A stretch of DNA of 64,000 bases, from positions 1-64,000 of the forward strand of contig CM067584.1 of assembly GCA_034336665.1 (NCBI GenBank), in the 5' to 3' direction. The notes beneath the pieces were generated by a model. That model saw nothing but the letters and a program-made list of their open reading frames with translations. It did not search any database and was not told the DNA's origin. The translations under genes were made by a program, and so were the position numbers. Origin of the DNA: Luscinia megarhynchos (lineage: Eukaryota > Chordata > Aves > Passeriformes > Turdidae). The stretch's first letter is position 1. Each line of letters opens with the position of its first letter. Below, one piece after another: positions 11,753 through 23,832 of the stretch.

Positions 11753-12134
11753 GATGGTGATAGAACACACATTTCTGGCCACATCAACCCAACACAAGGC
11801 ATCAGTGGCACTCCGCTGCCATTCACTACTTTTAATGTTCACAACTGTCTAAACCAGTTTATTCTGCATGCCTGTTTATCTTTCATTAAATATTCATTTA
11901 CTGATATTAGACTCAGGAACAACTCAGCATCATTTCAATCCTCCCCCTACACAAGTGGGGGAAATGAAAGGAAAAGTGAGTTCATCCAGGTTTATAGGTA
12001 CAAACTGGGACATTTCCAGAAACTGATAACAAAATCAAGAATCCAGGAGGATTCTGGATGAGCCAGACGGATTCCCTTGAGCCTGGGGCTGTGTCCTGGT
12101 GATGTGGGGGATTTCATGATTCGGATCTTGGAAT
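11753..12134. other. Spacer between ERVK-like LTR and ERV1 LTR
   Basis: This is AT-rich DNA with no gene. It occurs three times in the same place (also 29971-30324 and 35633-35986). This copy has about 30 extra bases near 11975-12010 relative to the others. It ends in GAAT directly before the ERV1 LTR, the 5' copy of that insertion's target duplication. Confidence 0.7.
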
Positions 12135-12737
12135 TGAAACACTAATCTTAGAAAATTAGGATTTTAGTTACCTTGCTGAAAACAATTAAAAGTTAGAAGG
12201 GAGCAGTTATCTGAAACTTCAATAATTCATTGTTTGTCATTTCATGTTTGCTCAGCACTAATTACAATGGGAAAAGACGAAACTAGTGAGCAGATCCAAA
12301 GGAACATAGAAAATGCAACCAGAAACCCATTCTTTGGAAAACTGGACTATCCCCAGAAATTATTTGTATTGTCAGTGATAGAACAGGTCAAGAGTTTAGG
12401 GTGAGGAAGACTCGCCTTACTTCCTCCTTTTAAGACCCATCCCCACAAAAATGACCCCTGACTTAATTTAAGAAGTCAATCATGCATGCTTAAAACTGAT
12501 TTATCGTAGGAAGCAGGAGATGGGAAGGGCTGTTATTATGAATACATATTTGTTTTAATATTTTGCTAATAGTCTTTGTGATCACCTGTGATTTTGCAGA
12601 GCGTACTAGAGGATTACCTCACGCTGCTGCCCAGAGCTGAATAAACATACACTTTCTAACTTTAAACTGCTCGAGTGTCTTTTGTCTGTCACAGTTGAGT
12701 ATCGGTATTAGACCAATACTCATATTTTGGTGATTCA
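12135..12737 (+). mobile_element. 5' LTR of ERV1 provirus B
   Basis: It starts TGAAACACTAATC and ends GATTCA, with 4-bp GAAT flanking on the left. The AATAAA signal lies near 12642. It is about 600 bp, matching the LTRs at 30325, 35987 and 46176. No clear TATA box is visible; an AT-rich stretch lies near 12540-12570. Confidence 0.85.
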
Positions 12738-12739
12738 GT

Positions 12740-12757
12740 TGGCGACTCTGGCGAGAC
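12740..12757 (+). promoter_or_regulatory. Primer-binding site, tRNA-Arg type
   Basis: TGGCGACTCTGGCGAGA lies two bases after the LTR. From known vertebrate tRNA-Arg(UCU) 3' ends the complement should begin TGGCGACTCTGGTGGGA. Copy C matches that over 17 bases; this copy differs at two positions. Confidence 0.7.
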
Positions 12758-14260
12758 CTGTTCTCTCTGGCTGAGGGGCCAGCAAGGTTCGGGAAGCCTC
12801 TAGGGCTCCCACCTGAGATCTTCCTAGGAAGAGGGCTCCTTTTTCTTCACTGGCACCCAGGGGAGCAGAACTAGAACTGCTGGAGATACCGACAAAAAGG
12901 TATGTCTAAAACTTATAGATAGGTACCTGTAACAGAGGCAAACTGGTAAGATGCTGCAAGACGTCGAGTGCACAGTGAAACAGCCTAAAGTGGATTTGTT
13001 TGTCAGTTTCCATGGAATTTGGTTTTGGTTTGTGTTCCAGGTGTGGCTGGTGACAGCGGCAGGAACTCTTGCCCCATAGTGGGGGATATCAGCGGGCCAG
13101 TTGTGGCCGCCAGGAGCAGAGCTCACGCGGCAATGGGCGAGAAGAGCTCGGGCAGCGGCAATAAAAGCATTGCCGGTATTGCTGTGGTAGAGGAGCAGTG
13201 GTGCCTCCAGTTTGATTTGTGGTTTAAAGGCGCTGTGGTGGTAATTTTCAGCTTGGGTCACCAAGCTTGCAGGCGTCGGTGTGTGGTGACTCCTTTTGTG
13301 GGCTTGATCACAGTTTGCGTGTGCCAAATATATGTGTATTTGAGCATGCAGCTTGTTTTTGTGAGCTTTGTGTGCTTGAATTGTGGGTCAGTGGCACGCC
13401 GTATGTGTTTTGGTTTGTGTGCTTTTGGGAGTATGTTGGCAAAGTTTTGCATTTGTAAGTTGTAAAAATTTTGAGGTTTACACCTGAGTAGTACAAGGGA
13501 TATTTACACCCAGGAGGGCAGAGGAATTTGGAGTGCTAGCCTTACGCTCGAGTTGTGAAAGCTAGGCTGTATGTGTGTATTTTAACTGTGTGTAAGCAGA
13601 AGAATTGTCAATCTGTGAAAAAATATAGTTAGTTGGTTATGAAACTTTGAGATTGTTAATGTGAAAGGTGGTGTTTTGACTAAGCGGGGTTAGTTTCTAA
13701 GTGCAGAGGGCTGAGGCAGCGATGTGAGCCCAGAGCTGCTTTCTTCCCCCACCGCAGAGAAATTGTGTTTTGGCTAAAGTATGAGAGATTCCTGGCATAT
13801 CTTTCTGAATTTTAACCCTAGGGACAACGAGAGAGGTTTCATACCTATGATTAGTAACTAAAAGGAGAAAGAATTTGTTGTTTTGTGAGTGAATTGTTTA
13901 AGAGTGTTTGGTTGTAATATGTGTGTCCCTTACAGTTATTTAAAGGGATTTAGTTCATTGGTTTTCACTGTTAACTCTTTATTTTGTTGGTTGCTTTTTT
14001 CCTTTCCCTTTTCCTTTGCTGATAAAATTATATGCCAAGGAATAGAAGGTTCAGGGAGGGGGATCCCAGGACAAAGGAACTTCCCGGTCCAAGAGATCAC
14101 TGTGACTGCAGCCACTGAGTTGTGTTTTATTGTGTAGTTTCTCAAGAATTGTGGGTCAGACAAGTGTACAAGTGGAAGGTCTTTGCACCATGTTACTGCT
14201 AGGTGAAGCTCCGGAGCTGGGATGAGGTTAAAAGGTTTTGAGAGAAAAAGAATTTTCAGT
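12758..14260 (+). other. Long gag leader of ERV1 provirus B
   Basis: About 1.5 kb separates the primer site from the gag ATG. One open frame of 148 codons (13019-13465) is kept open in copy C at 36875-37321 but has no ATG at its start, so translation is doubtful. The rest is T/G-rich, with no other gene seen. The uninterrupted stretch at 13888-13920 is the empty site of the LTR insertion in copy C. Confidence 0.6.
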
Positions 14261-15835
14261 ATGGGGGCAAGTGTAAGCAAAGAGGTTCCTAAAGGTAGTC
14301 CTTTGGGATGTGTTTTGGCATATTGGAAAGAGTTGGTGGATCATAGGGATACAGAAACTAAAAGAGAGCTTTTTAAGTTGTGCACAAAGTGGGGGCCACT
14401 TTATTAACTTGAGGGGGGGGGCGAAGTGGCTCCCATCAGGGACGTTGGAATATAACATTTTGGTAGAGCTGATGCTTTTCCTTAGGCGTGAGCAGAAGTG
14501 CCATGAAGTTACTTACGCTGAAATGTTTTTCACCATTAGGAATCACCCTGAGTGGCAAAGGGCTTGTGGAATTAGGCCACCCTCTGACCCTTTAGTGTTG
14601 GCTCTCGAGAAAGATAATAATGCTAATAAGGAAAAACCAGGAGGTGTTCCAGCACATTCTGAATAACTCAAAGGTGTACACATCCTGATAAGGTATATTG
14701 TATGGAGACTCAGGAAGAGGAGACAGAGGAATTGCTCAGACCACCCCCTAAAAGACAGGAAAGAGAGAGGGTGATAAGGGAAGTAGATTTGGAATTGCCA
14801 TCAACTTCAGGTTTTACCCCTGCTTCATCCTCACTTGAGAGAACGGTAATTAATATGGGAGTCTTCCCCCCCCACTCCCGAGCCACAGGAGCCAACCCGA
14901 CTGCATCCACCCTTACCTCCCAGTGATGGTGAGGAGGAAGAATGCTCCCCACAGGGCTCTAGAGCATCAAGGACCCGAAGAAAAATGAGAGGCCATACAA
15001 GCCCATTTAAGGGAAACAGTCACCTCTGAGGGGGAGACAGTGTTAGTCAGAGTCCCCTTTACTGCCTAGGATTTAGATTCCTGGGAAGAGATTGCTAAAA
15101 ATTATTGGGTTGACTCACTAAGTGTTCCTAAAAGGATAAAATTTATGATTAAACAACATAGGCCTGATTGGTCTGACATTCAAATACTACTTGATTCCTT
15201 AACAGAATCAGAGAGGCAGATGGTTTTAAAGGTGGCTAAAGATCTGACTGAGGATGATTGGAGAATAACACAGGATGATGTTAAGGATGTATTTCCCCTT
15301 CAGGACCCAGGTTGGAATGCTAATAGGCCAGAGGAAAGAGCACAGCTAACAAAATATCAGGAATTAATATTAAAAGGACTGGAAAGAGCAATTCCTAGGA
15401 CTATAAGGTGGTCAGCCCTTTATGCTATTAAACAGAATACCTCTCAAAATCCCTCTGGATTTCTAGACCGATTGCGAGATGCAATGCGTTGGCACACCAC
15501 CCTGGATCCTGAATCTGATGAGGGTGTACAACAATTGGTAGACTTGTTTTTAGGGCAATCTACAGGTGACATCAGGAGAAAGCTCCAGAAGATGCAGAGC
15601 CCAGCAAGTCGGAATTTGGAGACTTTGCTAGATGAGGCACGGAGAGTTTTCAGCAATCGGGAAGAGGGGTGTAAACCAGGGACAAAGAAACTAGCAGCAA
15701 TAATACAAGAAATTGCAAAAGGGAAACGTGAGCATGGTCCCCCAAAACAAGGACCACCCCGACTGGAAAGAAACCAATGAGCATTTTGCAAGAAATTTAA
15801 ACACTGGAAAATCCAGTGTCCAGAATTAAGAAGGG
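14261..15835 (+). pseudogene. gag: ERV1 gag pseudogene (provirus B)
   Basis: The ATG at 14261 opens with Met-Gly-Ala-Ser, a myristoylation-type start as in gammaretroviral matrix. The matrix frame stops at 14405 where a G-run shifts the frame, and continues in another frame to about 14666. A Pro-rich linker follows (14702-14926). The capsid part (15145-15780) is open and includes a major-homology-like region around 15430-15500 (Gln, Phe-Leu-Asp-Arg-Leu pattern). In the CCHC zinc knuckle the first Cys codon has become TGA (15778-15780), while the last Cys is kept. Gag is therefore broken at least twice. Confidence 0.8.
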
Positions 15836-18660
15836 GTGACAAACAGGGAAAAGGTGACCGCCTCTAATATACCAGGGAGAGCAACAAATGCTCTACCAGT
15901 ACAAATCTGGCTTAAGGAAGGAGAACAATCAGTAAGGGTCAAAAAATATCGCTTGAAAAGGGAAGACAGAGAAGGAATTAGCCCAATCATAGAAAGCTTT
16001 TTGCAAATAAGATTATTCAAGGAGTGTCAATCTGATTTTAATACTCCTATTTTGGCCCTGAAAAAGCCTGATGGATCATACAGGTTAGTACTAGATTTAA
16101 AAGCTATTAATAAGATAACTGAAGATTTATACCCAGTGGTTGCTAACCCCTTCACCTTGCTAACTCTTTTAACACCTGAAGTAACCTGGCTTACTGTTTC
16201 AGATTTGAAGGATGCTTTCTTTTGCCTTCCACTCCATGAAGCCAGCCAGAAAATTTTTGCATTAGAATGGAAGAACTCCCCTACTAGATTTGGAGAACAG
16301 CTTGCAAAGGGTTTGAAGTCTTGGGAACCCTCACCAGGAGAAGGACAGCTGCTTCAGTATGTGGGTGACTCCTTAGTAGCCACCCGGACCAAAGAGGCAT
16401 GTGTGGATTGGACGGTAAGCCTCCTAAACTTTTTGGGCCTGCAAGGGTATCGGGTATCCCAAAAGAAAGCCCAGATGGTGAAACAAACAGGGATTTCCCT
16501 GGGCTATGAAGTAAGTGCTGGACAAAGGACCTTAGGGCAAGACTGTAAGGAAGCAATATGCCAAACCCCAAAACCCCAGACAGCGAAAGAACTGAAAAAC
16601 TTTCTGGGCATGACGGGGTGGTGCAGACTGTGGATTTATAACTATGGATTGTCTGTTAAACCTTTGTATGCCTTAATAACAGAAGGGAGCAGGGATCTTC
16701 AGTGGACAACAAAAGCAATACGAGCCTTCAACCAGCTAAAGAAAGCTCTTATGTCAGTTCCAGCCCTGGGACTGCCAAATGTGAGTAAACCGTTCTTTCT
16801 GTTTTCTCACAAAAACAAGGGATTGCTCTGGGAGTACTAGCACAGGACCTGGGGCTGTACCGGAGAGCAGTCGCCAGCCTCTCCAAACAGCTGGACATGG
16901 CAGCCAAGGGGTGGCCAAGGTGCCTCAGAGCTGTTGCAGCAGCAGCAGTGAACATCCAAGAGTCATGCAAATTCACCCGAGGCCAGAAGATGAGCGTGCT
17001 AGTATCCCACACAGTGTCTGCAGTCCGGGTGGTGAAAGGGGGACACTGGCTTTCCCCACAAAGATTTCTAAAGTACCAGGCCATACTGGCAAAACAAGAT
17101 GATGTTGAAATTGTGCTAACTAACATTGGGAACCCAGCTTCTTTCCTCAGCGGGAGTATGGGAGAACCAGCGATCCATGACTGCCTGGAGACCATTGAAG
17201 CCACCTACTCCAGTCACCTGATGTGAAGGACACCCTTCTCGAGGATGCTGAGACCTGGTTCACTGATGGGAGCAGCTGTATCATCAGTGGAAAAAGACAT
17301 GCTGGGTATGCAGTTACCACAAGCAGAGAGGCAATAGAATGTGGAACATTGTCAACAAGTACCCCTGCACAAAAAGCTGCAATAATTGCCTTAACCCAGG
17401 CCTAAGAGCTGGGAAAAGGAAAGAAATCAACATCTATACAGACTCAAGGTATGCATTTGGAGTGGTTCATGCACACAGAGCTATTTGTAAAAAAAGAGAA
17501 CTGCTGAACTCCCAAGGAAAAAATATTAAACACGCACAAGAAATACTAAAAGTATTAGGTGCAGTTCAGTTACCTGAAAAGGTAGCTATTATGCACATCA
17601 GAGCACAACAAAAAGTGAGCTCAGAATTGGAAGAAGGAAATATGCTGGTGGCCAGAGAGGCAAAAGACAGCCAAAGGTGAGGTACCCAACGAAATAGTCG
17701 AGGCAGCATTAATTCCAGATGGAAAGATCCCTACTGAAGGTAAGCCAGTATATAGCAAAAAAGATAAAAAATTTTAAGGAAGAAGAAGTAACTTATAAAC
17801 AGGAAGTATGGGCTGTAACCAAAGAAGGAAAAGTTGTAGCCCCTTCTTGCTTGTTGTGGTCACTAGTGCTAAAAGGACATGAGAAAACACATTGGGGAAT
17901 GGATCCCCTGTACAATTATTTAAAGGATAGAATTCTGGCTAGAAAATTACAAGGCACAGTTACACAAGTAACTCATCAGTGTGGTCTTTGCCTCCAAAAT
18001 AATCCTAAAAACTTTCCAAAGCCTAAAGTTGCACAAATTGGGAAGGGCTGTGGACCTTGGCAGCAATGGAAATTTGATTTTACAGAAAGGCGGGTATCGT
18101 TACCTTTTCAGGATGGCCAGAAGCCTTCCCTACCATGACAGCTAAGGCACGAGAGGTGACCAAGGCATTGTTACAAGAAATAATACCATGTTTTGGAGTC
18201 CCAGCCGCTATATCTTCTGATAGAGGGCCTCATTTTATCTCAAAAATTGTACAGAAAAGTAGTCACCACCTCGGGATACATTGGGAATTGCATACTCCAT
18301 ATCACCCTCAATCCAGTGGCCAAGTAGAGAAAATGAATCATATGATCAAACACCAAATTGTTAGGCTGGGGCAAGAGGCAAATTTACCTTGGCTCCAGGC
18401 TCTTCCACTGGCATTAGTACGGATTAGAACAAAACCAAGAACAAAAAGGAAATGAAGCCCTTTTGAAATATTGTATGGGAGACCATATGCGGTCCAAGAA
18501 GGAATAACACCCAACCAAGTAGAGGAAGAAACTCTACACAAATACATGGTGGCCCTGAATAAACAACTTAGAGAAATTGGGAAATATGTGGCTGAGGCCC
18601 AAAGCAGAGAATTAGATGGGCCAGTACATGATGTTCTACCTGGGGATTATGTATATGTTA
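15836..18660 (+). pseudogene. pol: ERV1 pol pseudogene (provirus B, protease deleted)
   Basis: A 496-bp deletion at about 15860 removes the protease. RT is open from 15836 to 16840 but lacks 20 codons near 16280 that copy C retains, and its active site reads Y-V-G-D (16358-16369) where gammaretroviral enzymes have Y-V-D-D. RNase H (about 17223-17690) has a stop at 17403 shared with copy C. Integrase keeps the His-His-Cys-Cys region (about 17880-17990) and the second and third acidic residues (about 18220 and 18325), with a frame change near 18135. A 538-bp deletion with TTAA microhomology at about 18660 removes its C-terminus. Not functional. Confidence 0.8.
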
Positions 18661-20243
18661 AAATTGAAGGATGCACAGCAAAAGGGTTTGATCTTGTTTT
18701 AACATTACTCAATATTGCATCGAGTTTCACAAAATCATAGCCAAATGAACCTCACCAGTGTCAGAGAGGGCTGTGACGAGCCAAACTCCAGTTATTTCAG
18801 AGAAAAAAGAACAACCTATAATTCCCACAATTACTAAAATTGGACCATATGCTATCAAGAAAACAGGAATTCAGAGACTGCTAACTAACCCAGAATGGTC
18901 TCTGAAGCGAGTAGAAATGGGAATGCAGGTAAACGCTTCTACCATTCGGCCAGAATGTGCCCTATTTCTCAAAACTCCTTTTGTGGAAAGCACTATTAGA
19001 AACAGGATTAGGAGTTTTAAACACAATGGATTCAGAGGTGTTAATGAACAAATTGACTGTGATGGGAAGTGATTTAGATACTTTACAGCGGCCTTTGCAA
19101 ACTTTTTTATTAGCACTAGGTAACAATCCTTGGAAACTAACCAAGATATTGCCAAAATGGGAAAACATAGAAGAGCAAGACCATGAGGTAATAATTAAAG
19201 CCCTAGCCACAGCTAGTGCAGACATTTCTATGGCTCTTGGATGTACTCAAGAACAAATGAAGATGCAGTCAGTGGCTGCCATAGTAATCAAGGAAGGTGA
19301 GGAAGGGATATTCCCTGCTGAAATTTGCAAAATTGTTTGGGATAATGCCTCTGATATGGAAAGAGAGCTTCAATCTTGGTGAGTTTTAGTTCATTTTACC
19401 TATGACCCTGAGACAAACACAGTGACAGCTTTTGTTTTAACTATACATAATGCATCAATGAGCTTAATACACCCAATAGTTGCTCTAGGACGAAATCATG
19501 AAGGGACTGTACTGTATCCTTCTGAACATAGAATGTGAGCACGAGAAGTTGAAGGATAATGGCAGACCATTAACCTAGAGCCCTGTTCTATGAGAAAACA
19601 ATTGGGATATATATGTGAGGGAACTTTAGAAGATGACAAAGATACTTGCCTGGACACGGACCAAAGCATTTGCCACTTTGAAATGCATCTAACCAACCAA
19701 ACAACTTCACTTGTGCATATAGGACAAGGTTGTGTCTCTCTCCGAACAGCATGTCCCACCATAATAATAGACAATCAAATCGTGGATGAGACTCTGTTCA
19801 ATTTATGCAACTGCAATTCTGCTAAAATCAAAAGAATGCAATTTCTCCTATCAGGCACTGCACTTGTAATATCACATCAGTACCTAAAGGCAAACCTGGT
19901 TACTGTGCAAGAAATACTGCCTGCACCTATAGGAATGAATTTAACCCTAGTTGCTCACCTACTGAAACATCAGGAATTAAGAAAAAATTTAAAAGAAATT
20001 CAAGATGCAGCCAAAAGGACTTTGATCACGATGGACCATGATGCGCAGACCATAAAAGGGGTTTTAAAAAGATTTGAAGAACAACTGTCTCATCATTGGT
20101 GGGATGTGCGGTTTGGATGGTCGCCAACAGCAACCAGTTTGCTTAATGCCTTGATTCACCCAATCACTGTGCTGCTTATTTTAGTCAGTATACGTTTGAT
20201 TTTGTCTATTTCTGTGCTTGTTTGGAACTGGAGAATATTATGA
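18661..20243 (+). pseudogene. env: ERV1 env pseudogene (provirus B)
   Basis: The signal peptide and N-terminal surface part are deleted. Open pieces at 18758-19072, 18957-19382 and 19590-20243 match the env of copy C. The basic cleavage site of copy C is lost here by a small deletion near 18990. The last piece carries Asn glycosylation sequons, several Cys, helical heptads and one hydrophobic membrane span (about 20140-20230), then a short tail ending at TGA 20241. Stops (e.g. at 19381) and deletions break the gene. The class is inferred from the provirus it belongs to. Confidence 0.7.
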
Positions 20244-20342
20244 CAAGTAGCAGACTTAGCATCACTATCATAGGCGTATAGCTTGGTCTTAAGAGATTGG
20301 CACCATGTGTCTTGGATAGATAAAAAGAAATCCCCATATTGA
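20244..20342 (+). other. Post-env remnant and breakpoint of provirus B
   Basis: It matches 46036-46137 in copy C, then stops at ATATTGAGT and joins a P repeat at TCGACCCCCTCC. The polypurine tract and 3' LTR are missing. Confidence 0.75.
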
Positions 20343-21221
20343 GTTCGACCCCCTCCGATTTGGGGGGGCTGGTGTGCTCTCCATTCACCTTACCTTTGGC
20401 AGGCTGTGCCGTCTTTGTCGCCTTTGGGGTGGGGGTGGGGGGATGCTGGAAATCTCTGTCGGTGTCCACTTTCCTCACCCCATGGAGAGAACTGCGGAGC
20501 GGGTTGTCTCCGTCATTATCCTGCATGGAGATGTGGGGGGCGTCAGGTCACCGCGGTCTTCCACCACCATGGGGGTGGGCCGGGTGATCTGTGCTTATTG
20601 CGGCGTGGGCTGAGGGGGTCTCCGCGCACTTCGTTGCCGGGAAGACGGCGCAGAGCGGATCTCTGCCCGCTCCGTGGATCGCCTCCCCGTGCGCTGCCCG
20701 GGGCTCCTCTCCCGGAGCCTCCTCCTCCTGCCGCCGCCGCCGCTGCTCCACTCCCGAGCCACCGGGGCTCCTTATATACCCAGACTAAGCCCCGCCCCTT
20801 TCAGGCACAGCCAATAGAAGCCCAGAAACAAGCGTGGGCGCGGAGCACCCAGCGTTCCTCATTGTGATGACACAAAGAGGAGGCATAGCCACAGTGTGAC
20901 CGAACGATCTGATTGGTCAGAAGGCCAAAGATCAAAAAAAGGGGCGTGGCTCAGGCAACTGCCTAGGGAGGGAGAGGCAGGTGTAAGGGCTAGGTAGGGG
21001 CGGGGCCGGGGTCACACCGGGATTTTGGGAGCAGCTCCGGGCATTCCCGGTCCCTCCACAGCTCTCCTGGGCCCCTTCAGGCATTGCAAGAAGCAGAGGA
21101 AGGGGTCTCTGGGGGTCCCAGCTCCATTCCAGGAGTTGACAAGTGTCGTCAGCATGACTAGAAGTTGCAGCACTTATGGCTACACGATCTTTTCAGGATT
21201 TATTCACCAATAAAACTCTGC
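20343..21221 (-). repeat. P repeat, copy 3 (short, with promoter)
   Basis: This truncated copy contains one splice-donor-like site (minus, near 20390), the promoter block and part of the region upstream of it. It is bounded on the left by broken provirus B and on the right by provirus D, which starts after TAAAACTCTG, that is, inside the end signal of the repeat. Confidence 0.7.
20765..20945 (-). promoter_or_regulatory. P-repeat promoter, copy 3
   Basis: TTATATA at 20772-20778 (minus-strand TATA box), then on the plus strand CCCCGCCCC, GCCAATAG, GGGGGCGG-like and GATTGG elements in the shared order. The direction is minus, into the end of provirus B in antisense. Confidence 0.7.
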
Positions 21222-21784
21222 TGTCCTGGGGTGACGCCGCAGTGCTCTGTATCCCCAAATCGTGTGCTGCTCATGCAAGGAAGGTTTGTTTTGTCTAGCC
21301 CGGCAAGCCCTGCCCCACCCTGCTGCTGCTGCTCGCTTGCTGCTTAGCTTGCATGCTTGCATCTTTTCCCCCGCTGCTTCTGCGCTTTTTTCTGCCACTT
21401 TTGCTTTACTTTTCCTTCCCCTATTCGCTAGGAACACCTGATCCTGGGCGGCCTGAACATCAAGGAACCCCGGACGCTGCGCCATCGTGACAAGAAATGC
21501 GCGTTTCGCCCCCCCTCCCCAGCATCGGAAACGACCTCAGATTGTAAAACTACTCAGACGGGTGACACATTCTTTTGGCAGCCGTGTTTGTTTTTTTCCC
21601 TTGTGTTGGGAAGTGTTTTCTTTTGTGTGTTTGTTAAAATAAACAAGTTTTTTCCACTTTTTTCCCTCTGAGGACGTTCTTCCCGAACCCGGTAGCAGGA
21701 GGGGGGAGGAGTTCTGAGGGTTTGTTTTCCTAGGGGGAACTCCTTTGGGAGATATATCCCTTAATTTTGTCCGAAACCAGGACA
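21222..21784 (+). mobile_element. 5' LTR of ERVL provirus D
   Basis: It starts TGTCCTGGGGTGACGCC and ends AACCAGGACA. An AAAATAAAC signal lies near 21638. The central segment (about 21310-21420) is a different C/T-rich sequence from that of the 3' LTR. Confidence 0.8.
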
Positions 21785-21789
21785 AATCT

Positions 21790-21807
21790 TGGCGCCCAAT
21801 GTTAGAG
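21790..21807 (+). promoter_or_regulatory. ERVL primer-binding site, best-kept copy
   Basis: TGGCGCCCAATGTTAGAG begins five bases after the LTR end. The first ten bases equal the start of the tRNA-Lys(1,2) complement; the rest does not match well, so the primer identity is tentative. Confidence 0.55.
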
Positions 21808-22313
21808 GCACGAGAAAATTGAAAAACTTTATTACTTTGTAACTGTGTATTGGTATAGATTTATAATCTTATAATTAAGTCTTTTGGGATGGAGGCTGGT
21901 ATGTGGTTTTGGATACTAGGGTTTTTTGAGGTTTTAACACCTCTCTGGTCTCTGGGGTTATTTGCCTGTCCGGAAATAGCTCCAGTATTGTCCCTTATTT
22001 GTAGTTTTTATACTAGAGGGATAATGACCAAATTATTTATCGGACTGGGCTTGGTTGCGATGGCTTGTAAGAGGTTTATAAAGATGCTGGAATCGGTTCC
22101 AGGGATATCTTCTGGATCCTGTTATGGATATGCACTCAGTTTGTTAGAGGAGAAGCAGGGGAGCAGGCTTTTCAGCCTTTGTTTTCCTTTGTCGCCTCTG
22201 AGTTTTTTACATATTTATTAGAAAATGTGCAGCTTTCCCTGAATACTAAAGAGATTATCTAGTTGATGTTTAATTTAGTAAGCTTCTTATACACTGTTTG
22301 CAGTTGATATAAA
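21808..22313 (+). other. gag leader of provirus D
   Basis: AT-rich leader matching 2592-3100. No gene is seen before the ATG at 22314. Confidence 0.6.
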
Positions 22314-23832
22314 ATGAGGGCTGAGATTTCTAGAGGGGCTGGTGCGACTCCTGATTTAGGAGCAAAGCAAAATGTGAGGAGTCCTGAATGGTGTGGGAAA
22401 TGGCAGGACCTGGGCCAAATGTTAAAGGAATTTTCTGATCCTATAGTTTGGGACTTTCCACAGGAGCATATTCAGACTCCAGCTGAGGTGGTGAAATATT
22501 TGAAAGAGAAGTGCCACGATAACCCTAGGGAAAAAAAGATTACTGCAGTGAGTTGGGCCCTGGCATATGCTTATCGTACCCTGTTAGATAGTGTAGGATC
22601 ACAGACAGCAGACAGGGAACAGGGAGATAAATTAATTACCATCCCAGTGACTCAGGCTGCAGTAAACACCCCAGGCTCGAGGACAGGGGTGAAATTAGAT
22701 AATAAGCTTCAACCAATGGCCATGGCTACTAGCACCAGAAGTGGACAAAGAAGACCGAACAGCCAGTGGATGATGATAATGAGGATGCAGGAGAAGGACC
22801 CTCAACGCCTCCTGATACAAAATCAAGAGTCAAAACAACTGGTGTGAGATCAGAGACTAATAATGAGTCCCTTTCCCTAAAGGATCTTCGTGGTCTGAGG
22901 AAGGATTATACGAGACAACCCGATGAGTCCATAATGAGTTGGCAGGTCCGGCTTTGGGATGCAGCAGGCGAGGCTGCCATCCTGGATGGCACTGAAGCAA
23001 GACACCTGGGATCCCTGTCACATGATCCTGTCATTGATCAAGGGATGATGAGGGGGGCTAACCCTCATAGCCACTGGGCACAGGTCCTAGACAGCGTGGC
23101 ACAAAGATATATGTGTGCCGATGACCTGTTTATGCAGCAGACCCGGTGGAAAACTACAGAGCAAGGGATCCAACGCCTAAGAGAAATAGCAGTGGCAGAG
23201 ATTATTTTTTCAGATGATATAACAACTAGGAATCCAGACCTGGTACCATGCACACCAGTGATGTGGAGAAAACTTGTGCGACTCGGGCCATCTGAATACG
23301 CCTCTGACATAGCAACAATAAAGCGGGAAGAGATATATGAGACAGTTCTTGATATGGCCAAGAAGCTTCAGGCCTATGCAGATGCTGTGCATGGCCCAAC
23401 CCATGCCAGAATCGCAGCCATAGAAACACGCTTGCAGAACTTAGAGGACAAGATAGAGGAAAATCATCGGAGATTCAGAGAGGAAATTGAGGAGGACCTC
23501 CTCCAAATTTCAGCTGTACAGATTAGAGACCCTGGCACACAACGTAGACATTCCCCCGATGGGGAGAAGAGGTACACTCCCCGGGCCGAGTTATGGGGTT
23601 TTTGCAGGATTGTGGAGAGAACAGGAGGAGATGGGATGGGAAGTCTACGGCTGCTCTGGCACAATGGGTGCATGATTTGAAGGAAGGCAAGATTGAAAGA
23701 GCAAGTTCCACCAAAAGGAGAGCCACTCCTGTTTCTCGTTGCCAAAATGCCAAACATGATAATGACATATCTGACCATCTTGAAGAAACCTCTAAGACGT
23801 ATGCCCCAGAAAAGAAGGATAACCAGGCTTAG
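22314..23832 (+). pseudogene. gag: ERVL gag pseudogene (provirus D)
   Basis: This is the best-preserved ERVL gag here. The ATG at 22314 opens 177 codons, then a shift leads into a 304-codon frame (22766-23680) and a last piece to 23832. The N-terminal part has the same conserved block as A and E (around 22430-22580). The middle is charged and helical, and the C-terminal third has a likely coiled coil (about 23400-23500, Glu/Arg/Leu rich). No zinc knuckle is seen. Two frameshifts make it nonfunctional as it stands; gag identity rests on its position before protease-pol. Confidence 0.75.

Larger units (their letters stand above)
12135..20342 (+). mobile_element. ERV1 provirus B (class I, deleted, no 3' LTR)
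   Basis: A gammaretrovirus-like provirus holding 5' LTR, tRNA-Arg type primer site, a long leader, gag, pol and env. Compared with copy C it lacks protease (496 bp), 20 codons of RT (60 bp), the end of integrase with the start of env (538 bp), about 70 bp around the env cleavage site, and the polypurine tract with 3' LTR. The right end breaks at about 20342 directly into a P repeat. It could not have replicated by itself after these losses. Confidence 0.85.

Noticed and set aside
11702..12061. 119-codon frame in the spacer before ERV1 B
   Set aside because: The sister spacers keep only 87 codons with different start and end, it is AT-rich, and no domain is seen; treated as chance.
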